The notes: a model not told the origin generated them from the sequence alone. A stretch of 15,102 bases of DNA from Treponema sp. (GCA_031269405.1 JAISZE010000054.1:1-15102), one strand, 5' to 3'. Numbered from the stretch's first letter, positions 7,070-15,102 are shown. Made by a program: numbers and translations.

Positions 7070-8257
7070 ATGACTTGTTTTCTTCATGCCGATCTTGACG
7101 CCTTCTACGCCTCTGTGGAGCAGCTTGATCATCCGGAATACCGGGGCAAGCCCGTGATTGTCGGCGGCCTGCCGGGGGACAGGCGCAGCGTTGTGTCCAC
7201 AGCTTCCTACGAGGCCAGGAAATTCGGGGTTCATTCGGCTATGCCTCTGTCCCAGGCGGTCAGTCTCTGCCCGGGGGGCATCTACCTGCGGGGCAGCATG
7301 AAGCGGTACCAGGAAAAGTCGGCGGAAATAATGGCTCTTTTTCAGGATTTTTCCCCTGAAGTTCAGCAGCTCTCGATAGACGAGGCCTTTCTGAACATCA
7401 GCGGCATGGAGGGGCTGTACGGGCCCCCTGAGGAGCAGGCGAAAAAACTGAAAGCCGCAGTCAGGCAAAAAACAGGCCTTACAGTTTCCATAGGAACCGC
7501 TTCGGGCAAGTACATCGCCAAAATCGCTTCGGGATTATCAAAGCCCGACGGACTTTATGTCGTAGCCCCTGGAGAAGAGGAACGGTTTATGCGCGCCCTT
7601 CCTGTGGGCAAAATCTGGGGAGCAGGCGAAAAAACCCGGGAAATCTTTAAAAAATACGGGCTCGAAACCGGCGAAGATATTTACCGTCTTTCCCCTGAAG
7701 CCCTGGCTTCCGTCTTTGGGAAAGCCCTCGGGGATTTTCTTTACCGTGCGGTCCGGGGTATGCCTGCGGAAACCTTTGATACAGAACGCGGGACCCGTTC
7801 CATGAGTTCCGAGCGGACCTTCGAATATGATTTGTACGATCCCTTTGTTATCGAAACAGCCCTCCTGGACATCTGCGAAACCCTTATCTGGAGGCTCCTG
7901 GACTGCAAGTGGCGGAGCCGCACGGTTTCAGTGAAGATCCGCTATGGGGATTTTACCACCGAAGCAGGACGGGAAACGTTTGAAACCCCTGTTACTACCC
8001 TGAACAAACTGTACGATCGCATACTGGGCCTTTTCCATAAAAAATACCAAAGCTCCAGAGGCGTCAGGCTCATCGGGGCAGGACTCATGAACCTGGAAAC
8101 AGGGAACTCTTTCCACCAGCAGGAGCTCTTCGAAGATAACGCTGCCCTCGGGAAGAGCAGGAAAGAACGGCGCCTTGAAGAAGCTATCCTCGAAATCAAC
8201 AGGAAGCATCCGGACTCAGCCCTGCGCCGGAGCCGCTCCTGGCTTGCCCTTCTATAG
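7070..8257 (+). CDS. dinB: DNA polymerase IV (Y-family translesion polymerase)
   Basis: This 395-residue protein is a DinB-type Y-family polymerase, which copies damaged template DNA with low fidelity and no proofreading. Catalytic metal ligands are Asp8 (HADLDAFY) and Asp104-Glu105 (SIDEAF). Tyr13 occupies the steric-gate position that excludes ribonucleotides (Phe13 in E. coli, Tyr12 in Dpo4). Helix-hairpin-helix features (LPVGKIWGAGEKT) and the little-finger domain follow. A beta-clamp binding motif QQELF is at 350-354, about 40 residues before the C-terminus. Size is typical or slightly long. The ATG is separated from the MFS stop by a single base, so translation is probably coupled to the transporter. 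I see no recognisable LexA-type operator next to it, so damage control of this copy is not evident from the sequence. Confidence 0.97.
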   Translation: MTCFLHADLDAFYASVEQLDHPEYRGKPVIVGGLPGDRRSVVSTASYEARKFGVHSAMPLSQAVSLCPGGIYLRGSMKRYQEKSAEIMALFQDFSPEVQQLSIDEAFLNISGMEGLYGPPEEQAKKLKAAVRQKTGLTVSIGTASGKYIAKIASGLSKPDGLYVVAPGEEERFMRALPVGKIWGAGEKTREIFKKYGLETGEDIYRLSPEALASVFGKALGDFLYRAVRGMPAETFDTERGTRSMSSERTFEYDLYDPFVIETALLDICETLIWRLLDCKWRSRTVSVKIRYGDFTTEAGRETFETPVTTLNKLYDRILGLFHKKYQSSRGVRLIGAGLMNLETGNSFHQQELFEDNAALGKSRKERRLEEAILEINRKHPDSALRRSRSWLALL

Positions 8258-8273
8258 AGGTCCCATAATCCGC

Positions 8274-8279
8274 TATACT
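8274..8279 (+). promoter_or_regulatory. Candidate -10 element before the SDR gene
   Basis: TATACT lies 29 bases before the ATG at 8309, in the 51-base gap after dinB. No good -35 hexamer is seen at 16-18 bases, so the gene may equally be read through from dinB. Confidence 0.25.
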
Positions 8280-8294
8280 TCCATAAAGCATAAT

Positions 8295-8303
8295 GAGGAG
8301 GAG
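8295..8303 (+). promoter_or_regulatory. Strong Shine-Dalgarno site of the SDR gene
   Basis: GAGGAGGAG ends 5 bases before the ATG at 8309. It is the best ribosome binding site in the window and fixes the start of the oxidoreductase. It contrasts with several neighbours that have none. Confidence 0.75.
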
Positions 8304-8308
8304 CTTGT

Positions 8309-9097
8309 ATGGCCCGGACAATTCTTGACAGATTCAGGCTTGACGGAAAAACCGCACTGGTTACAGGAGGCGGCCAGGGGATAGGGCAGGCCTTTGCGAT
8401 AGCTCTGGGTGAGGCCGGGGCGAAGATCGCTGTAGCGGATATCAATGCCGCCGCAGCGGAGGAAACCGCCCAGATCCTTACCCGGAAAGGCATTGAGGCC
8501 ATCGCCGTTACCGCCGATGTAACCAAAGAGGAGGAGGTCAAAAAGATGGTTAAGGCCGTGGCCGATACCTGGGGCTTTCTTACCATCGGGGTGAACAACG
8601 CCGGCATGGGGGTCTGGCGGGACGCGCTGACCCAGGATTTTGCGGAATGGAGGAAGATCCTCTCCCTCAACCTGGATTCGGTATTCCTCTGCGCCCGGAC
8701 CGAAGCGGTGGAAATGTTGAAAAAAGGCTACGGCAAGATTATCAATACCGCATACATGTCCGCGCATATCGCCAATACCCCCCAGAACCAGGCCGCTTAT
8801 AACGCCTCTAAAGCCGGTGTGCTCCACCTTACCCGGAGCCTTGCCGCCGAATGGGCGCCTGACAATATCCTGGTCAACAGTATAAGCCCCGGCTATACCA
8901 GGACCCCCCTGGTAGGGAACCTCCTTGAGACACGGGAAGGTAAAACCATGCTTCCCAAGTGGCTCGAAAAAGTGCCCCTTGGCCGTATGGCCGAAGTTGA
9001 GGATCTCCAGGGAGCGGCGGTATACCTGGCTTCCCCGGCTTCGGACTATATGACCGGATCGGACGTCGTTATCGACGGCGGTTACTGCTGCTGGTAG
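8309..9097 (+). CDS. Short-chain dehydrogenase/reductase (polyol or sugar type)
   Basis: This 262-residue protein is a classical SDR that interconverts an alcohol and a ketone with a nicotinamide cofactor. The Rossmann motif TGGGQGIG is at 19-26, NNAG at 96-99, and the active-site set is Asn121, Ser151, Tyr164 and Lys168 (YNASK), with Ser 13 residues before Tyr as usual. Asp43 at the end of the second strand (AVADIN) favours NAD over NADP. The SPGYTRTP segment and the C-terminal VIDGGYCCW resemble polyol/ketose reductases such as gluconate 5-dehydrogenase, sorbose reductase and mannitol dehydrogenase, but the substrate cannot be fixed from sequence. It has its own strong ribosome binding site and faces the histidine kinase gene tail to tail, with a 24-base gap that holds no clear terminator. 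Confidence 0.92.
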   Translation: MARTILDRFRLDGKTALVTGGGQGIGQAFAIALGEAGAKIAVADINAAAAEETAQILTRKGIEAIAVTADVTKEEEVKKMVKAVADTWGFLTIGVNNAGMGVWRDALTQDFAEWRKILSLNLDSVFLCARTEAVEMLKKGYGKIINTAYMSAHIANTPQNQAAYNASKAGVLHLTRSLAAEWAPDNILVNSISPGYTRTPLVGNLLETREGKTMLPKWLEKVPLGRMAEVEDLQGAAVYLASPASDYMTGSDVVIDGGYCCW

Positions 9098-9121
9098 GAA
9101 GAACCGGCGTTTCCTGGTCCC

Positions 9122-12100
9122 CTATTTTTCGGCTTTCTCAAACTGGCGGATATATTCGGCGATCTTGAAATCTTCCTGTTTGATGTGTTTTACCAGCCAC
9201 CTGACCATCAGGGTGGTGAGTGTTTGCCAGATCCGGGGGGAAGAGCCGTTACTAATGAATTCTTCCCTGAGCTTTGAAATAGTTTCCTTAAAATCGCTGT
9301 GGCTCTTCCGGTGTTCCTCGTAAGCCGGGTAACGGTAAGTGAGCTGAAGGGCTTCTTCGTCGGTAAAGTGCCGTACCGTATAGTCCGCCAGGAAGTCAAA
9401 GGTTTCCTGCAGAGCTTGAGGGCTATGGTTGTTCCTGCAGACGTCCGTAAAGTTTGACACAAGGCGGAAGATCTGTTTGTGCTGGCTGTCGATATTGTAA
9501 TTCCCTGTAGCCAGGTCCGGATCCCAGGGTACGCCGGATTTCCAGTCTTCCGGGAACTCCGCCGCTGATTCATCGTACCTGGCGAAAGCCTTTCCGGATG
9601 AATGGTTCCCGGGCAGGTATTTTTGCAGCTTTTCCATGACTTCTCCTAAATTCAGAGGCTTGGCTATATGGTCGTTCATGCCCGCCGCGAGGGACTTTTG
9701 GATATCCTCCTGGAACACATTGGCGGTCATGGCGATAATGGGGATCCCCTGGGCATCCGGGACTGCGAACACATCCCGCTCAAGAGCGCGGATCCTCCTG
9801 GTGGCTTCGTAGCCGTCCATTTCGGGCATCTGGACGTCCATAAAGATCATATCGTACTTTTCAGGATCTTTGCCGAACATCTCCACCGCAACGGCCCCGT
9901 TCTCGACGCAATCTATGGCCAGCGCCGTGGGCTCCAGGAGGGCCAGGACTATTTCCCGGTTTATCTCCACATCCTCTACAAGGAGTATGCGGCAGCCTTC
10001 GAATACCCCGGCATCCCCGCTGGCTTCCCTTTTGACGGCAGCGTTGGTTATTCCCAGACATTCGTTGATAAGATCCGCAATTGAAGAAGGGAAAAGCGGC
10101 TTGGCCAGGAATCTGTCCACCCCTGCCGCTTTGGCGTCATCCGCAATAAGGCTCCATTCGGTTCCTGAGATCATAGTTACCACCGACTTGTCCCCTCCCT
10201 GTTCGCGTATACGTTTGGTCAGTTCCATCCCGTTCATGCCGGGCATCTTCCAGTCGATGAAGTAAATGTCATAAGGCCCCTTGTCCCCGATAAGCCCTAG
10301 GGCCTCTTCGCCGCCCGAAGCGGTGTCGCATGCGATACTGAAGCGCCGGGCAATATCGGCAAAGTACTGCCATACCTCAGGATCGTCGTCAACTACCAGG
10401 ACTTTTATATTGCTCCAGTTTACCTCAGGATTGAGGGTATGCGTGGGTTCCACCGCGCCGCGCTTCATTTTTACCGTAAAAGCGAAGGTGGAGCCCTTGC
10501 CCAGTTCCGACTCGATCCAGATTTTCCCGCCCATGAGTTCCACGATACGCCTGGAGATAGCCAGCCCCAGGCCGGTGCCGCCGAATTTCCTGGTAGTGCT
10601 GCTTTCGGCCTGCTCAAAGGAGTTGAATAGCCGCTTCTGCTGTTCCGGGCTTATGCCGATACCGGTGTCGGCCACTTCTATGCGTATCGTGCAGAGGCCG
10701 TTTTCTTCATCAACAAAATGGGCGTTTAGCCGTATCGAGCCTTCTTCAGGGGTGAATTTAACCGCATTGGAAAGGATGTTGACGATCACCTGGGCCAGCC
10801 GCTGGTCGTCGCCAACAAAGGTATGGGGGATTTTCCGGTCTATAGTCACGTAGAAGGACTGTTTCCGCTGATCCATCCTGAAGTTGATAACATTCGCCAC
10901 CTTTTGGAGCATCTTTTCGAACACGAAGGTCTCAGGCGACAGTTCCAGTTTGTTTGCCTCGATTTTGGACATATCCAGAATATCGTTTATCACTCCTAGG
11001 AGGTGGGTTGAGGCGTCTTCGATCTTCCCGAAAGCGTAGTCCTTTTTTTCGAGATCCCTGGCGTTTTTACCGATAGCGGTCATGCCGATGATGGCGTTCA
11101 TAGGGGTCCGCATCTCATGGCTCATATTGGAGAGGAAATCCCCCTTAGCCTTGCTTGCCTGGATAGCCTGATCCAGAGCTGCGGCCCTGGCCTTTTCCAT
11201 GTTGTCCCGGCCCACTGCGCCGGATATTGCGCTGGACACCGTGCCCACCAGTTGGGCGTCGCTGCCGGTCCAAGCCCGCTTGCTGGCGCAGTCCTCGATG
11301 CTCAGGAGGCCCCAAAAAACATTGTCCACATAGAGCGGCGCCCAGATAAAGGACCGGACCCCGGTGTTTTCTATAATCCTGTACCTGCCCGCTTCATCGG
11401 CCAGGACATCGTTGATGTAAACGGTAGGAACATAGCCCTTTTCCGGGACTTCCCTGGGGAAGGTGCTGTTAATAAGGTCGTTGAAGCCTTTTTTCACAGC
11501 ATCAGGTTTCCATTTTTCGTCAGAAACCCAGGTATACACCAGATGGCTCTCATTGCTGGCCTTGTCGGCAACCGCGACCAGCACCCTGGTAGCTTTGAGA
11601 AATTCCCCTGTCCGTTTAAGGGCGTCGGTGATAAGGACCTCCATGGATTCCCGGGAGATAAAGCTCTGGGAGATTTCGGACATGAGTTCCTGCTGCGCAA
11701 GCCTGGAACTGAGGACGGCGTCCGCGGCGTCCCTTACCACGGCGTTGGCCAAAAGGAGGCTCCCGGAACGGAGTATGTTCACATCGTCTCCGGCAAATTC
11801 CCGCTCCCTGCGGCAGTCGTCAAAACTTACAAAACCCCAGAATTTTTCCTGCAAGAAGATAGGTATGATTAGAATGGATTTTATGCCGAACTGCTCAAGG
11901 CTTTCCCGCTCTTCAGGCGGAAGGCCGGAGACCCTGCCGTTGACGCAGTCCCCGGCGGCAAATTTTTCCTCCCACCAGGGGATGCTGTCGATATAAGGCC
12001 GGCCTGTTTCGGCGCCGAGGGATTTGCCGGCGTTCCCGCCCCTGAGCCATTCGTATTGCTGTTCGTAACAGAGCTTCCCGCTGACAACACGCTTTTTCCA

Positions 12101-12856
12101 TATATACATGCGGTCAACATCGATACACCGGGCCATAATTTCCATAGCGCTCCTGAGGGGCTTTTCCAGTTCCTTGAACTCCGAAGAAAGGAGCATCCCG
12201 GCCACTTCGTTTACCACCCTGAGAAGCTGGCCCCGGTAATAGAGGTCCGCGCCGGCCTGTTCGGCCTTCTGTTTTTCCGCTATGTAGATCCTGGTCTGGA
12301 AGATGATGATGACCCCGATACAGAACCCCACTATGCCGATAGTCTGGATCTGATCCAGATACCTGTTGACCCCGGAAATATCCGCCACAAAGCGGGCGAA
12401 GAAAGGCAGGGAACTGAGATAATAACAGAGGATTATTTCAATTATATGAAAAACAAGGACTATTACCCGGCTTTTCCCCCTGCTCAGGAGGATTATGGCG
12501 ATTATACTCAGGACAAAATAAGCCGGCGCGACCCCTGCCAGGCCCCCAAGGGTAAAAAAGAGCAGCGGAAACAGGACATAACAGAGAACGCTAAGGGTTA
12601 TCCAGCGGCAAAGGGTGTATATCCGGTACTTGTTGGCTATGATCATCATGGCGGCTATCGAAAAGATGATGCCTGCGACCACCAGAAGCAGGAAAACATT
12701 CGCTCCCATAGCTATGCGGGTGAACAGGGCCATAACAGCCCCGCAGACGCCGACCAGGAGGATCATGTTCATCATTCGGGCTTCCAGGGGAAGATCGTTG
12801 GAGTGAAGATATTTTTGAATGGATTGCTTCAATCCCGAAATGGTAAACCTTTCCAT
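9122..12856 (-). CDS. Hybrid sensor histidine kinase with two GAF, two receiver and a C-terminal hemerythrin domain
   Basis: This 1244-residue inner-membrane protein has, in order: six helices (about 30-190) with short loops; a coiled linker; two GAF domains (about 230-375 and 395-550); HisKA with phospho-acceptor His580 (SHEMRTP); an ATPase domain (N-box QVIVNILSNAVKFT, DTGIGI at 730-735, GGTGLGLAI at 759-767); receiver 1 (phospho-site Asp868, Lys919); receiver 2 (Asp1007, Lys1067); and a hemerythrin-like domain (about 1105-1240). All seven di-iron ligands are visible: His1126, His1163, Glu1167, His1182, His1186, His1224 and Asp1229. Such domains bind O2 or NO, so the kinase probably senses oxygen or redox state besides GAF ligands. 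No Hpt or output domain is present, so phosphate must pass to a protein encoded elsewhere. There is no ribosome binding site before the ATG. The gene stands alone, divergent from a lipoprotein gene. Confidence 0.95.
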   Translation of the reverse strand: MERFTISGLKQSIQKYLHSNDLPLEARMMNMILLVGVCGAVMALFTRIAMGANVFLLLVVAGIIFSIAAMMIIANKYRIYTLCRWITLSVLCYVLFPLLFFTLGGLAGVAPAYFVLSIIAIILLSRGKSRVIVLVFHIIEIILCYYLSSLPFFARFVADISGVNRYLDQIQTIGIVGFCIGVIIIFQTRIYIAEKQKAEQAGADLYYRGQLLRVVNEVAGMLLSSEFKELEKPLRSAMEIMARCIDVDRMYIWKKRVVSGKLCYEQQYEWLRGGNAGKSLGAETGRPYIDSIPWWEEKFAAGDCVNGRVSGLPPEERESLEQFGIKSILIIPIFLQEKFWGFVSFDDCRREREFAGDDVNILRSGSLLLANAVVRDAADAVLSSRLAQQELMSEISQSFISRESMEVLITDALKRTGEFLKATRVLVAVADKASNESHLVYTWVSDEKWKPDAVKKGFNDLINSTFPREVPEKGYVPTVYINDVLADEAGRYRIIENTGVRSFIWAPLYVDNVFWGLLSIEDCASKRAWTGSDAQLVGTVSSAISGAVGRDNMEKARAAALDQAIQASKAKGDFLSNMSHEMRTPMNAIIGMTAIGKNARDLEKKDYAFGKIEDASTHLLGVINDILDMSKIEANKLELSPETFVFEKMLQKVANVINFRMDQRKQSFYVTIDRKIPHTFVGDDQRLAQVIVNILSNAVKFTPEEGSIRLNAHFVDEENGLCTIRIEVADTGIGISPEQQKRLFNSFEQAESSTTRKFGGTGLGLAISRRIVELMGGKIWIESELGKGSTFAFTVKMKRGAVEPTHTLNPEVNWSNIKVLVVDDDPEVWQYFADIARRFSIACDTASGGEEALGLIGDKGPYDIYFIDWKMPGMNGMELTKRIREQGGDKSVVTMISGTEWSLIADDAKAAGVDRFLAKPLFPSSIADLINECLGITNAAVKREASGDAGVFEGCRILLVEDVEINREIVLALLEPTALAIDCVENGAVAVEMFGKDPEKYDMIFMDVQMPEMDGYEATRRIRALERDVFAVPDAQGIPIIAMTANVFQEDIQKSLAAGMNDHIAKPLNLGEVMEKLQKYLPGNHSSGKAFARYDESAAEFPEDWKSGVPWDPDLATGNYNIDSQHKQIFRLVSNFTDVCRNNHSPQALQETFDFLADYTVRHFTDEEALQLTYRYPAYEEHRKSHSDFKETISKLREEFISNGSSPRIWQTLTTLMVRWLVKHIKQEDFKIAEYIRQFEKAEK

Positions 12857-12863
12857 ACTATAT

Positions 12864-12893
12864 AATATACGCTTTTACCCGGCCTTTCTCCAA
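12864..12893 (-). promoter_or_regulatory. Candidate leaderless promoter of the hybrid kinase gene
   Basis: On the minus strand TATATT (12864-12869) lies 7 bases before the ATG, with TTGGAG (12888-12893) 18 bases further upstream as a partial -35. Transcription from here would start at about the A of the ATG. No Shine-Dalgarno sequence lies in the 12 bases before the start. Confidence 0.4.
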
Positions 12894-13170
12894 TTGATAA
12901 GCTATAGAAACATAATCCGGGTTCTCAGCCCCAAGTGCTAAAACTGCCCTGCAATTAGCCTCTGACAAGCCGGGGCGGGAAAAATCCCGGGAAAAACGCT
13001 TGTAGAGTCCGCCTCCGGTTATGAAAAATTATACATGCCTGGCTTCCTGATGACACGGAGCCATGATCTATGATATTTTTTTAATCTATAAGACTTTTTT
13101 GTGAAAAAAGGATGGTTTTTTGCCATACCTGCGATATATCTTGTGTAGAGTAGGAAAAATTTACCTGTAA

Positions 13171-13179
13171 AAGGGGAAG
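13171..13179 (+). promoter_or_regulatory. Ribosome binding site deciding the GTG start of the lipoprotein
   Basis: A purine-rich AAGGGGAAG lies 5 bases before the GTG at 13185. Together with the lipoprotein signal peptide that begins there, it selects GTG over any later start. Confidence 0.6.
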
Positions 13180-13184
13180 AAGAC

Positions 13185-15102
13185 GTGAAGGCGCTGTTTC
13201 GCACAAAAAGAAAACTTCTCATTGCAGCCGTGATAACCGCTGTTGCGGCCCTGGCGCTCGTCCCGGTTGCGCTGGTTTCGTGCAAAAACATTACCCTGGC
13301 GGAATTCGCCGAGAAAAACACCGGCGCCGCCAGAGTCGCCCGCTGGGCCGTCAGCCCCGGCGAAGTACGCTCGGGTTACAAACAGTTCTATAACACTGTG
13401 GTTTTCTATCCTGAACGCAACATGGATACCGGTCTCGACGTGCCCAGGGAAGAAATCAACTTAACCATAGCCCTCGATAACCCCCAAAACTACGAACTCA
13501 CGCTGACCCCTGAATGGGAAGTCTATAATTATAAAAATGAGCGCATCCCTGATATACAGAACCGGGTAGTAACAGCGGAACAAAACCCGGATCTCAGGAC
13601 AGGGAAGATCCGCATCGAACATCCCAAAATTGGGGATCACTTCAGGATAAGGCTTAATGTCATCATGGCCGACGGTTCCAGGATCTTTGAACCCTACACC
13701 CTACTCCCTATTGTTTACAATTCCCGGCTGGATCCTCCGTCGGCTCTGGATGTGAAGCCCCAGGACCGGAGCAAAACACCTGGTGAAGAAGATGCTTATC
13801 CAGAGGCCATCTGGTCTATCCCCCAGGATGATATTGCACATCCCGGTATCGTAAAAGTAACGCTCAATTTCCGGGAAAAAATCGAGCCCTTCCGTATTGT
13901 AAGGGCCGTGTATCAGCGGGACCTGTCCAGCAATAGCAATGAATGGGATCTCTACGAGGGGGATCCGGGGGTCTCAACCTTCTTGCAGTCTCCGCCTACC
14001 GGCCAATCCACATACAAGGTCAGGTTCCATAAGCCTATAGATGCTACCTTAACCTGGGATGACGATACCCTGGAGGGCGGTTCGAAAAACCCCATTCCGG
14101 CCCATTCCTATTATTATTATTACAATTTTACGATTACCCTGGAAGACATTGACGGCCTTTCGGTAACTACCGGCTGGGATGCCGGAGAACTGGCTTCGGA
14201 AGCAACGATGTTGAAAAATGTCGCCCTTGTGGATGTGACAGAAGGGTCCAGTTTTGGGATATCCCTGTCTAAGTTTTTTAAATACACCCAGGGTATTGTC
14301 AATTATACAGTTACCCTTCCCTATGTGGTAAATAACCTGCGGGTAGATATGGAAACAGCCGATGAATACCAGAAAATCGATCCTCTCACCCGTAACCCCC
14401 TCGATAACCTGACTCCTGGTTTATTATCCAACGGCGATATACCCAACCATCTTTCCTTCAAGGTTACTAATGATGAATATCCTGATGCGAACCAGATTTA
14501 TATGTTTAACATCATCAGGACGAACCCTGATCCCGATTCGTACCTGAAAAACCCTAAGGTGGAGGTTGACGATGTTTCCTATCCTCTGATGCCGGCCTTT
14601 TATCCCGAAAGATCCGATCACCTTTATACGGTATATGTACCGGCTGGTACGTCAGAGGTGAACGTAACAGCAGAGCCTAATTCACCACTCTCCAAAATAA
14701 GTATGGACCATAAGAAATCAAACGATCCTTACAAGTACTGGTACTTGTGGCAAAAAAAAGATGATGAAGAAGAACAAATGCCTTACGGACTGTCCCGTGA
14801 ATACACGTTTGAGGATGTGAATATTCTTTACAGCTATCTTTACAGCTATATTGATGTGAAACCGGAAGTAGGTATTGAGCAGACCTACACCTTCATGATT
14901 GTCAGGGCTTCTTCCGGCAACCCGGCGGCGAATCTTAAAAACCTTACGTTTACCGGGACCGGGGAGGATGAGCTTTTGCCGGAGCCGGAGTTTACTCCAG
15001 ATCGTGTAAGTTATGTGGTGAATGTCCCTTACGGGACAAACAGCATTGGTATTGGCGGGGTCCCTGCTGATTCGCAAGCGGTAATTTCCAACCACCCCGG
15101 GG
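13185..15102 (+). CDS. Large lipoprotein with repeated cadherin-like beta-sandwich domains, 3' end cut
   Basis: The frame is open from GTG at 13185 to the window end (639 codons seen) without a stop. The N-terminus is a lipoprotein signal: basic MKALFRTKRK, a hydrophobic core, and lipobox LVSC with the lipidated Cys33. Residues 34-340 are strand-rich but match no family I can name. From 343 there are three related units, each opening with LKN (343, 454, 584) and holding a Y-T/V-V-x-L/V-P strand motif (YTVTLPY, YTVYVPAGT, YVVNVPYGT). The first two units close with FNIIR and FMIVR. This is the pattern of the bacterial cadherin-like beta-sandwich domain (Pfam PF12733), common in spirochaete surface lipoproteins. 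The protein is probably anchored in the outer membrane or periplasm; adhesion or glycan binding is possible but unproven. Five Tyr in a row (309-313) are encoded by a TAT run. More repeats probably follow beyond the window. Confidence 0.86.
   Translation, partial: MKALFRTKRKLLIAAVITAVAALALVPVALVSCKNITLAEFAEKNTGAARVARWAVSPGEVRSGYKQFYNTVVFYPERNMDTGLDVPREEINLTIALDNPQNYELTLTPEWEVYNYKNERIPDIQNRVVTAEQNPDLRTGKIRIEHPKIGDHFRIRLNVIMADGSRIFEPYTLLPIVYNSRLDPPSALDVKPQDRSKTPGEEDAYPEAIWSIPQDDIAHPGIVKVTLNFREKIEPFRIVRAVYQRDLSSNSNEWDLYEGDPGVSTFLQSPPTGQSTYKVRFHKPIDATLTWDDDTLEGGSKNPIPAHSYYYYYNFTITLEDIDGLSVTTGWDAGELASEATMLKNVALVDVTEGSSFGISLSKFFKYTQGIVNYTVTLPYVVNNLRVDMETADEYQKIDPLTRNPLDNLTPGLLSNGDIPNHLSFKVTNDEYPDANQIYMFNIIRTNPDPDSYLKNPKVEVDDVSYPLMPAFYPERSDHLYTVYVPAGTSEVNVTAEPNSPLSKISMDHKKSNDPYKYWYLWQKKDDEEEQMPYGLSREYTFEDVNILYSYLYSYIDVKPEVGIEQTYTFMIVRASSGNPAANLKNLTFTGTGEDELLPEPEFTPDRVSYVVNVPYGTNSIGIGGVPADSQAVISNHPG
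14211..15102 (+). repeat. Three LKN-type beta-sandwich repeats within the lipoprotein
   Basis: Protein-level repeats start at 14211 (residue 343), 14544 (residue 454) and 14934 (residue 584, cut by the window end). Spacing is 111 and 130 residues, with extra loops in the second. Similarity is at the level of motifs (LKN opening, YxVxxP strand, FxIxR closing), not DNA, so the repeats are old and diverged. Confidence 0.7.

Larger units (their letters stand above)
12857..13184 (+). other. 328-base divergent intergenic spacer
   Basis: This spacer separates the divergent kinase and lipoprotein genes. It contains the kinase promoter candidate at its left end. The middle is G+C-rich with a small CGGG/CCCG hairpin (12976-12989). 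From about 13020 it is A+T-rich with several T- and A-runs (13074-13118). For the lipoprotein, TTGCCA (13120-13125) and TGTAGA (13144-13149), 18 bases apart, are a weak promoter candidate. I find no convincing small gene, tRNA, known riboswitch motif or intrinsic terminator. Confidence 0.5.

Noticed and set aside
12056..12865. Rightward open frame of 269 codons opposite the kinase membrane region
   Set aside because: The opposite strand encodes clear transmembrane helices and a GAF domain. The translation of this frame is charged and featureless.
12976..12989. CGGG/CCCG hairpin as a terminator or riboswitch part
   Set aside because: The stem is only 4 bp and is followed by GGGAAAAACG, not a T-run. 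I see no conserved riboswitch core around it.
14108..14123. TAT trinucleotide run encoding five tyrosines, as a phase-variation tract
   Set aside because: A triplet repeat would change only the number of Tyr and not shift the frame, and four exact copies is short.
1..15102. Defence system, prophage, transposon or CRISPR content
   Set aside because: No nuclease, integrase, transposase, phage structural gene, toxin-antitoxin pair or direct-repeat array could be found on either strand.

Overview
The window reads as chromosomal DNA from a spirochaete, most likely a Treponema of the termite or animal gut. This is inferred from the mix of families: a DUF1577/PilZ-type protein, a stand-alone STAS protein, a large lipoprotein with repeated cadherin-like beta-sandwich domains, and a hemerythrin-tipped hybrid histidine kinase, in DNA of about half G+C. 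I see no tRNA, rRNA, insertion sequence, CRISPR array, prophage gene or integration site. Almost all of the window is coding.

Layout. Positions 3-2999 hold three rightward housekeeping-type genes: the 3' part of rlmJ (23S rRNA adenine methyltransferase), a hemolysin III/PAQR membrane protein, and the ABC-F translation factor ettA. A short rightward STAS gene (3021-3371) meets, tail to tail, a leftward pair (5292 to 3384). That pair is an exported protein of unknown function followed by a protein with the c-di-GMP motifs of a YcgR-like PilZ protein. From 5404 a compact rightward run encodes a three-helix membrane protein, an MFS transporter, DNA polymerase IV (dinB) and an SDR oxidoreductase. 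The MFS gene appears to start at an AUU codon. A very large leftward gene (12856 to 9122) encodes a 1244-residue hybrid histidine kinase: six membrane helices, two GAF domains, kinase core, two receivers and a C-terminal hemerythrin domain with all seven iron ligands. A 328-base divergent spacer separates it from a rightward lipoprotein gene (13185 onward) that runs off the window end.

How the parts relate. There is no single dedicated pathway here. The signalling genes (STAS, PilZ-like, hybrid kinase) suggest regulation by phosphorylation, c-di-GMP and oxygen or redox state. No sigma-factor regulator, diguanylate cyclase or downstream response regulator is present, so their partners lie elsewhere. 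The points most worth a second look are the AUU start of the MFS gene, the PilZ motifs split by about 215 residues, the hemerythrin domain placed where a phosphotransfer domain often sits, and several genes that lack a ribosome binding site but have a -10-like hexamer 6-10 bases before the start codon, as expected for leaderless mRNAs.
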